From the NCBI GenBank assembly GCA_028565635.1, contig JAOXYB010023848.1, positions 1 to 15,017 on the forward strand: a stretch of DNA of 15,017 bases, in the 5' to 3' direction. The position numbers were made by a program, and so were the translations under genes. The first letter of the stretch is position 1. Each line of letters begins with the position of its first letter. The notes beneath the pieces are model-generated. The model worked only from the letters and a program-made list of their open reading frames with translations, was not told the DNA's origin and made no database searches. The DNA comes from Phoronis ovalis (Eukaryota; Phoronida; Phoronidae). Below are positions 12,201 to 15,017 of the stretch, in pieces.

Positions 12201-12385
12201 TGATGTAATAGATTAGCGGGAGAATGTACATCATAAGCCTTAGCAGAAGGTTCAAGCAGTTGAGTATAATCCGCTGTCGGACTTTCACAATGTGTTGAAC
12301 AGAGCAGAGGGCTGCTGGGAGAAGTTGATTTATTGTGTTTTGCCTCTCCTTCAGTCAAGTCCTGATCAGAATTAACAGAGGACAT
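53..12385 (-). CDS. UBL / U-box-like / VWA multidomain protein, 17 exons, 3' end outside window
   Basis: Seen: exons (minus strand, transcription order) 12385-11533, 11229-10999, 9777-9544, 9367-9177, 8844-8786, 7834-7633, 6937-6742, 6356-6268, 5702-5564, 5069-4919, 4675-4536, 3894-3841, 3405-3297, 2833-2717, 1071-906, 596-487, 207-53. Each is bounded by AG and GT, and all phases join without a stop, giving 1065 codons plus one base. Domains: acidic/basic disordered region 1-361, possible UBL-like fold 375-460, UBL 483-552, helical 590-685, U-box-like 694-762, VWA from about 904. The start at 12385 is the first ATG of the open frame after an acceptor at 12410/12411; a TAG lies in frame just upstream if the 12563 exon is joined. 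Inference: an intracellular ubiquitin ligase or scaffold, possibly nuclear because of basic clusters at 177-182, 195-199 and 217-221. The weakest junctions are donor 2716 (GTCAAA) and donor 3840 (GTATAT). No orthologue name is claimed. Confidence 0.85.
487..596 (-). CDS. Exon 2: VWA domain, MIDAS threonine loop (residues 978-1013)
   Basis: Acceptor ttatacttctag|GAAAAT, donor TCAA|GTGAGT. ASGRTVLYDALMSA is the conserved 'G-x-T-x-L-Y-D-A-L' loop of VWA domains; T989 is the expected second metal-site residue. Phase 0 in, 2 out; joining the next exon forms Lys-Arg before the third strand. Confidence 0.88.
906..1071 (-). CDS. Exon 3: VWA domain (residues 922-977)
   Basis: Acceptor tattttgttgcag|TGATGA, donor TTTAAG|GTAAAA. 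Encodes DDTTGMTRMEAVKQLFHAFA, then NLAHVIGLTVFHSEVEVV: first helix and second strand of a VWA (Rossmann-like) domain. Phase 2 in, 0 out, agreeing with both neighbours. Confidence 0.87.
1072..2716 (-). other. Intron between exons 4 and 3 (1.6 kb)
   Basis: A+T-rich. No further in-phase exon is needed, since the 2-base remainder of exon 4 fits exon 3. I see only a small imperfect inverted repeat near 2400-2443 (ccacca...tggtgg). Confidence 0.7.
2717..2833 (-). CDS. Exon 4: start of VWA domain (residues 883-921)
   Basis: Acceptor catttctttcag|TTTGAG. Contains RPPAEAIVVGVTMSGN: a hydrophobic first strand followed by the metal-site (MIDAS) loop. Where VWA domains have D-x-S-x-S this reads T-M-S-G-N (T911, S913, N915), so the leading Asp is missing. 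The donor AAAA|GTCAAA is weak, but it is the candidate I found that keeps both the motif and the phase. Confidence 0.75.
2834..3296 (-). other. Intron between exons 5 and 4
   Basis: 463 bp, A+T-rich, with strong GTAAGT donor and ctttcag acceptor. Nothing else recognised. The small plus-strand ORF starting at 3179 overlaps exon 5 and is not credible. Confidence 0.7.
3297..3405 (-). CDS. Exon 5 (residues 847-882)
   Basis: Acceptor ttattttcttag|GGCAAG, donor AAACA|GTAAGTT. Encodes QVIVYSSINKGVSVIIMFNP then ITQEYWHEVPDKLAK; the strand ending N-P followed by a polar turn precedes the VWA domain. A shorter version starting at 3373 is possible with the other donor of exon 6. Confidence 0.72.
3841..3894 (-). 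CDS. Exon 6: 54-bp exon (residues 829-846)
   Basis: Acceptor aatttcccgcag|AAGTGG. The exon encodes K-VDMKINGVLISVVVMSV, a beta-hairpin-like segment. The donor drawn is GTAC|GTATAT because it gives the phase (1) needed by exon 5. The nearby GTACGT at 3844 would end in phase 0 and need the alternative acceptor at 3374. Confidence 0.7.
3895..4535 (-). other. Intron between exons 7 and 6
   Basis: 641 bp with GTAAGTATG donor and tttcccgcag acceptor. No coding segment or repeat recognised. Confidence 0.7.
4536..4675 (-). CDS. Exon 7 (residues 782-828)
   Basis: 140 bp between ttcccatag|ATTACC and GACA|GTAAGTATG, phase 2 in, 1 out. Encodes LPQLEWVTMQKLQNLLSAQS and a Leu/Pro-rich tail ending VLTLDKD. 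Connects the U-box-like domain to the beta-rich linker. No motif recognised. Confidence 0.85.
4919..5069 (-). CDS. Exon 8: second half of U-box-like domain (residues 732-781)
   Basis: Acceptor ttccttctttcag|ATGGTG, donor CAAAG|GTTAAT, phases 1 in, 2 out. DGDQLAGCPIKC corresponds to the 'D-P-x-T' turn of U-boxes and LSRDKNMEKLLQ to the final 'L-x-P-N-x-x-L/M-K-x-x-I' helix, though the Pro-Asn is replaced. The Trp-rich WLDWNVW follows the domain. Confidence 0.85.
5564..5702 (-). CDS. Exon 9: first half of U-box-like domain (residues 686-731)
   Basis: Acceptor atttttaatag|ACCAGT, donor CCTAG|GTAAAT, phase 0 in and 1 out. Contains LMELVCDLSHSRFLEPVKAP then YDDSTYEKHVLLKKSL. This follows the U-box pattern C-x-(5-7)-F/M-x-(D/E)-P-V-x-x-P-x-G-x-T-Y-E-(R/K)-x-x-(I/L), with the E-P-V and T-Y-E-K core intact. 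U-boxes recruit E2 ubiquitin-conjugating enzymes without zinc. Confidence 0.85.
5915..5985. repeat. 71-bp direct repeat, intronic partial copy of exon 11 start
   Basis: The second copy lies in the intron between exons 10 and 9. The acceptor AG and tract are kept. The copied coding part reads TSRRCSESANKDITG instead of ASHRCTESANKDITG, then ILKMFK and a stop. All three coding differences change the residue. No donor follows closely, so it is at best an alternative terminal exon. Confidence 0.93.
6268..6356 (-). CDS. Exon 10 (residues 656-685)
   Basis: 89 bp between ttgttactag|GAGATCC and GCGAAA|GTAAGTATG, phase 1 in, 0 out. Encodes G-DPDSSNVNEPSCIFDYSNLC and WAYILSKAK. It supplies exactly the phase shift needed between exons 11 and 9. 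It leads into the U-box-like domain; role otherwise unknown. Confidence 0.82.
6522..6693 (+). mobile_element. 5'-truncated non-LTR retrotransposon relic: C-terminal end of the reverse transcriptase ORF
   Basis: Frame from 6522: WTPQGKRKPVSPKNKRIRSI then EADLKDMHLRWGE; after a frameshift near 6620-6630 the frame from 6640 reads MWRSKVVALSSSGNEEE and a stop at 6691. This is the typical end of LINE polymerases of a group common in invertebrates (W-T-P-x-G-K-R-K-x-G-R-P-K ... E-A-D-L-K ... W-R-S ... S-S-G-N-E-E). The frameshift and missing upstream ORF make it dead. It lies antisense to the host gene in the intron after exon 11. Confidence 0.75.
6691..6707 (+). repeat. (TAAG)4 microsatellite tail of the retrotransposon
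   Basis: Four TAAG units plus a T start exactly at the stop codon of the relic ORF. Short tandem 3' tails replace poly(A) in several LINE groups, so this marks the element's 3' end. Confidence 0.75.
6742..6937 (-). CDS. Exon 11: helical linker exon (residues 591-656)
   Basis: The open frame has no stop over 196 bp between ttctatttag|GCTTCT and CAGG|GTATGT, phase 0 in and 1 out, matching both neighbours. It encodes a predicted helical segment including LVAALDHLMRRRTLAKAQKV and VTEGLHWLFQRMVP. No family recognised. Its first 41 bases and acceptor are duplicated at 5915-5985. Confidence 0.85.
6894..6964. repeat. 71-bp direct repeat, copy spanning the true exon 11 acceptor
   Basis: Matches 5915-5985 over 71 bp with 4 substitutions and no gaps, same orientation. 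It covers 27 bp of intron with the acceptor and the first 44 bp of exon 11. Confidence 0.93.
6938..7632 (-). other. Intron between exons 12 and 11
   Basis: 695 bp, GTAAGT donor, tttctatttag acceptor. The 3' end belongs to the 71-bp repeat. The 70-codon minus-strand ORF inside (6956-7168) shows no domain features. Confidence 0.7.
7633..7834 (-). CDS. Exon 12: C-terminal half of UBL plus linker (residues 524-590)
   Basis: Acceptor attttcag|TTACAA, donor TTGTG|GTAAGT. It begins YNGTELTDYNSLSYFNIKNG then DTIQVIL, matching the ubiquitin pattern F-x-G-x-x-L-x-D..TL..Y-N-I-x-x-x-x-T-x-x-L-V-L. There is no C-terminal Gly-Gly, so this is an integral UBL and not a conjugated modifier. The ubiquitin Leu43-Ile44-Phe45 positions read Met-Ser-Tyr, and Lys48 aligns with Thr. 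Confidence 0.9.
7835..8785 (-). other. Intron between exons 13 and 12, interrupting the UBL domain
   Basis: 951 bp. It holds a 105-codon plus-strand ORF (8319-8636) of low complexity that I do not believe, and a short hairpin at 8684-8700 (AGTCCT/AGGACT). No recognisable mobile element. Confidence 0.65.
8786..8844 (-). CDS. Exon 13: UBL helix (residues 504-523)
   Basis: A 59-bp exon between ctttcag|ACTTTG and ATGAG|GTAATA. It encodes TLKRKLFYKSDVPPAVQNM, aligning with the ubiquitin helix and loop (K-I-Q-x-K-x-x-I-P-P-x-x-Q). It is open and in phase with both neighbours (0 in, 2 out), and the domain makes no sense without it. Confidence 0.85.
9177..9367 (-). CDS. Exon 14: end of first fold, first strands of UBL (residues 440-503)
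   Basis: Acceptor attacag|GGACAT, donor TTTA|GTAAGC; starts in phase 1 and ends in phase 0. The stretch WTLVERYIICGDLIYVIFRRK likely closes the first beta-grasp-like unit. From about 483 the sequence HMMIKGSFKVKVDLNND gives the first two strands of the clear UBL domain completed by the next two exons. Confidence 0.88.
9544..9777 (-). CDS. Exon 15: linker and start of possible first ubiquitin-like fold (residues 362-439)
   Basis: Acceptor gattgtag|ATTC, donor AGAT|GTAAGT, phases 1-1, 234 bp. It starts with the acidic STGSEDSPPDD, then a folded-looking part: FSIYYKTF, a helix-like TVQDFISIILKLEK, and LYTEEGIPLS..RYF. Strand, helix, then 'LY.E.G..L' is the usual order in beta-grasp (ubiquitin-fold) domains, and the next exon continues it. 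Assignment to that fold is inference. Confidence 0.88.
9817..9897 (-). CDS. Candidate 81-bp cassette exon, phase 1-1
   Basis: An open segment lies between a good acceptor (ctgtagattttag|TTGG) and a weak donor (ACCG|GTGCTG). It would add 27 residues (VGGPLDFLCAFHPEHGPISP and seven more) in frame between exons 16 and 15. Against it, the following intron would be only 39 bp and the donor is poor. It could be alternative, decayed, or chance. Confidence 0.28.
9898..10998 (-). other. Intron sequence between exon 16 and the candidate cassette exon
   Basis: About 1.1 kb, very A+T-rich from 10000 to 10950. No further coding segment recognised. Confidence 0.6.
10999..11229 (-). CDS. Exon 16: phase 1-1 linker exon (residues 285-361)
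   Basis: Acceptor ttctgcag|ATGTAC, donor CAAG|GTAAAA; 231 bp, symmetric phase 1-1, so skippable in frame. It encodes a Ser/Thr/Pro/Glu-rich, probably disordered segment. STGSETSPGVTL at 303-314 resembles SESSSGVTL of the preceding exon and STGSEDSP of the next, suggesting growth of this region by duplication of short segments. Confidence 0.85.
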
Positions 12386-12409
12386 GCTGTTCTTTTGTAT
12401 TCTTGAAAA
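11533..12409 (-). CDS. Exon 17 positions 12409-11533: first coding exon, disordered N-terminus (residues 1-284)
   Basis: The acceptor at 12411/12410 follows a pyrimidine-rich tract (cacatttcag). There are 24 untranslated bases, then ATG at 12385. The donor is CAAG|GTAATA (phase 1). The segment is Ser/Thr/Asp/Glu rich with an acidic core (about 81-110), three copies of a 9-residue repeat at 103-129, and a basic patch with five consecutive Arg near 178-182 followed by KRK at 197-199 and KKSR at 218-221. No folded domain is evident. It contains the motif SESSSGVTL at 240-248, echoed in the next exon. Confidence 0.85.
11997..12077 (-). repeat. Three exact-length 27-bp coding tandem repeats
   Basis: Three consecutive 27-bp units (11997-12023, 12024-12050, 12051-12077), each beginning tcagca(t) on the plus strand, sit inside the first coding exon. 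They encode DDLGELENA, EEFGELQNA and DDNGDLKNA (residues 103-129), followed by a decayed fourth unit. The frame is preserved, so unit gain or loss would not disrupt the protein. Confidence 0.9.
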
Positions 12410-12562
12410 CTGAAATGTGAAAGTACCATTTATGAACAAACAATAGTGATAAAAGCAGATTCATAATTACAATGCACAACACGATATTTATCAACCACAT
12501 ACAGTTCTAATCTACATGCGGTAAACTATTTTTATGAGTACAATATCTTACCAGATACTTAC

Positions 12563-12620
12563 CTATAGGGAAAGTTGTCATAAAGAGGGGTCATCTCAAA
12601 GGAACCTACTTTTTACGCAT
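12563..12620 (-). other. Probable 5' untranslated exon (5' limit unknown)
   Basis: A strong donor CCTATAG|GTAAGTATCT ends this exon at 12563, and a 152-bp intron would lead to the acceptor at 12410. The last three exon bases are TAG in the frame of the main ORF, supporting translation from 12385. ATGs at 12594 and 12581 would open short upstream reading frames. No transcription start was identified. Confidence 0.5.
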
Positions 12621-12716
12621 TTTGTTTAATTACTCATTCGTTTATTGTCCTTTAAGAAAGGGTAAGACTTTTCAATACTTGTTAGCAACTATTGACAAAC
12701 AAAATTTCCAAATGAA

Positions 12717-12737
12717 CACCCGGCCGCCTTCGCGTTT
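12717..12737. promoter_or_regulatory. Small GC-rich CpG patch, possible promoter region
   Basis: The stretch caccCGGCCGCCTTCGCGttt has four CpGs within about 20 bp, unlike the A+T-rich surroundings, and lies about 150 bp upstream of the likely 5' exon. The link to a promoter rests on position and composition only. Confidence 0.2.
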
Positions 12738-13090
12738 CAACTGGTTCTAATAAAAAAAATATGATGTGTTGATCCTAAATCTTTTCTATATCAACAACGA
12801 ATGACTTTCGAAATTAGCAACAACATTTGACATCTCTAATAAGGCAATACTCTGCCTTTATCAAGTATAAAATGGATAAATATTTCTTTTGTCACAATAG
12901 TTGTAGAATATCAACGAATTGTTTTAAATTCTCGTTAAAAGTCAATAATAACGGAACGACCGTATTGGCGTCTCTTGATTGATTTCCATAGTTTTTCGAC
13001 CATCCGACTTGCTTATTTAGCGTAGATTTGAACTTTCTTTATTGTATACTAACAAACTAAGACGATCGTAGTATTGCTGTATGGAAAATG

Positions 13091-13553
13091 TTATGGCTGG
13101 TATGAGTTTTTGATAATTTCGAAAGTCGATAAATGTTGACTATCAAAGTGTTTGGTCCAAATACGACAGTTATTGTGCCTATCATTAGGACTACGTATAG
13201 TGACATTCTGTTGTGACTTTTTTAGTTCTTCATTTTCCTTGCTGTTGCCAAACCATATAGTTTGTATGTCAGCTAAACATGATGAAAAGCAGTTGTAATT
13301 ATGGTACTTACCCAATAAGTCTGTAGCTTCAGTGGCTATAGGTGTACCACATACAACCTCTCAGAGCAGTATTCTGGTCCCACCTTAGAGAAAGAAGCTA
13401 TTTATGTATGCTGTCATTGGGCGTTACTACGTATTCAAAGTGATTACCAGCAGGCGTACGATCACACTTTTTGTTACTTGCCTCGCAATATGCAAATATA
13501 TTAAATACAATTGCTTCTCTAAATCGGTCCGGAGGCTTTGTTACTTGAATGCC
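13091..13553 (-). pseudogene. Possible helix-turn-helix, transposase-like N-terminal coding segments (three exons or a decayed copy)
   Basis: Three open segments join in phase: 13553-13448 (GIQVTKPPDRFREAIVFNIF and 15 more residues, donor G|GTAATC), 13359-13312 (VVCGTPIATEATDLL, strong donor TTGG|GTAAGT) and 13272-13091 (acceptor catgtttag; ADIQTIWFGNSKENEELKKS onward to a stop at 13091). A first helix 'REAIVFNIF', then 'ATEATDLLG..IQTIW', then a polar stretch with SPNDR, resembles N-terminal HTH regions of DDE-type transposases from invertebrates. The family comparison is from memory. The second intron is only 39 bp and is itself open in frame; no start codon is seen. It does not join the downstream gene in frame. 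Confidence 0.33.
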
Positions 13554-13599
13554 CTTTATTATTCACGGTAAAGTATACTCTTAGTCCAATCAATAGTAT

Positions 13600-15017
13600 C
13601 TCTATATTTTAAGACATCACTTTGAGATTGATACATTTTTATTACAATCAAATTGTCTTCATAATTACATTTTTGTCGCACAGAAGAAATATTTGTGAAA
13701 CTTTAATATTCAGACTTATATGATGATATTTCCAGACCTGTATGTGGAATGTATGAAATTCAATTAGGTTTTTTGAAATAGCACATCATAGTATTAAGAT
13801 AAGATTTAGATTCATGCTAACTATATCTTTATAATTATAAACAAGGTTCTCATTATTTTGTATGATTAAACTTACAGATATATTGAACTACTGATAAATT
13901 AAATTTTCTATTGGCTGAAAATAAAAAAAATAATTAGATAACTCAAATTCCTTTAAATATGACCCATGCCAAACTATGTATGCAAGTCTATTTCATAGAC
14001 AATTAAAACAAAGAATTTCCAAAACTACCCTACGCTTGGATATGGTGTTATTCTGTTTGATTACTTTTAGCTTGAATCCACCTTGTGACAGAAAATATGA
14101 TGCCTTATTTCCATTACAAATAATACTGAATAAAAAACTGCAAACAGTTCAAGATATTTAAGATGCTTAATATAATAAGGTAAGGTAACAGCTGTGTGTT
14201 AATGCTGATCATACAAAAAAATGTAAGTGCCAAAATGGTGAGTCGCGTTATTGATTGATTTGAACAGTTATAATACTCATAGATTTAAAGGATAATACAA
14301 ATAACGTGTTACATTTATGTTGGTTTTCAGTTACACTTGCCTTCCAGCTGTATACTTGCTGTTACTATTATTATTTTGTGAACAGCTGAAATAAGGCAGT
14401 GAACTAAAACGAAACCAGTAACGCAAGTAATAGCAGTGGTAACAACAGAATTATTAATAGTATAAGCGATATTATAACATAGCTCATATCTACACCCCAA
14501 CCAGACCTGTACAACTTCTGCTTTGTTTACGTTGTTTATAACCTGAGACTAAGTTTATAACCTAATATCTTAAGATTATTGTTGTATTTATCTTAATTTT
14601 GTGGTGTATTTTGTTGGAAATGAAACTTTCAGCTATAGATTACAGCACAGTATAATATAAAAGAGTAGGTAGCTGTTTATATAGCAGCTTCTGGACAGCT
14701 ATCCTCGAATCAGGTGTTTGAAAACAATTGACTTCCGTTACATACTTAAAAACAAATAAACACAAATCACGATGAATTTAAAGTATAACTTAATCATATC
14801 ATATCCCTAATATGGCATTATAACTACGAAGGTTGTCTGTCATAAAATTAACAATACAACTTTAAAACTTGAAGCTGAACGTGAAACGTTTCTATCCTGA
14901 AACGGATTTGTTTCAAACAAAGGAATCAATATTTATATTCAGCTTTTAATGTTCACCTCGTAATACAAAAGAGTCACTTTATATTACTGTACCCATATAT
15001 TTTGTTCCAAACATGTT
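13600..15017. other. Apparently intergenic, no gene seen
   Basis: A+T-rich sequence with only short ORFs in all frames (for example 61 codons at 13976). No tRNA-like or splice-bounded coding segment was found by eye, and no obvious repeat. Confidence 0.55.

Noticed and set aside
11956-12216. 86-codon plus-strand ORF and 72-codon minus ORF at 12070-12288
   Set aside because: Shadow frames of the repeat-bearing first coding exon.
12410-12439. Upstream ATG at 12439 extending the main ORF by 18 codons (MFINGTFTF...)
   Set aside because: That stretch contains a good splice acceptor (cacatttcag) at 12410, so it is more likely intron.
12850-13040. Open minus-strand frame of about 60 codons containing RDANTVVPLLLTFNENLKQF
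   Set aside because: No start codon, no convincing splice sites and no recognised motif; length is within chance. It also fails to link to the neighbouring exons.
1-15017. CRISPR arrays, bacterial operons, tRNA or rRNA genes
   Set aside because: No regularly spaced repeats, no ribosome binding site plus ORF tandems, and no cloverleaf or rRNA-like sequence seen; the intron-exon structure is eukaryotic.

Overview
The window looks like nuclear DNA of an invertebrate animal. It is strongly A+T rich, has no operon-like packing, and carries short exons separated by GT-AG introns. It also holds a relic of a LINE-type retrotransposon of a kind seen mainly in invertebrate genomes. I cannot fix the phylum.

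One large gene on the minus strand dominates the window, from about 12.6 kb down to the left edge, where it runs out of the window. I assembled 17 coding exons by hand. Every junction has GT/AG ends and every pair of phases agrees, giving 1065 codons before the edge. Only one exon carries an obvious long ORF; many of the others are too short to show up as ORFs. In order, the protein has: a disordered N-terminus with an acidic 9-residue repeat and basic clusters (1-361); a possible first ubiquitin-like fold (about 375-460); a clear ubiquitin-like domain (about 483-552); a helical stretch (590-685); a U-box-like E2-binding domain (about 694-762); a beta-rich linker ending in an 'NP.T' strand (about 825-883); and a von Willebrand factor A (VWA) domain (about 904-1065) that continues past the window. 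UBL + U-box + VWA suggests a ubiquitin ligase or scaffold. I do not recognise a named orthologue.

The introns hold three notable things. A 71-bp partial copy of the exon 11 acceptor and its first codons lies in a downstream intron, 94% identical, and could act as a truncating alternative exon. A 5'-truncated retrotransposon tail ends in (TAAG)4 only 33 bp from a splice donor. A candidate in-frame 27-residue cassette exon lies upstream of exon 15.

Upstream of the gene (12.56-13.6 kb, same strand) are a probable 5' untranslated exon, a small GC-rich patch, and three short in-phase open segments that resemble the helix-turn-helix N-terminus of a transposase-like protein. From 13.6 to 15.0 kb I see no gene.
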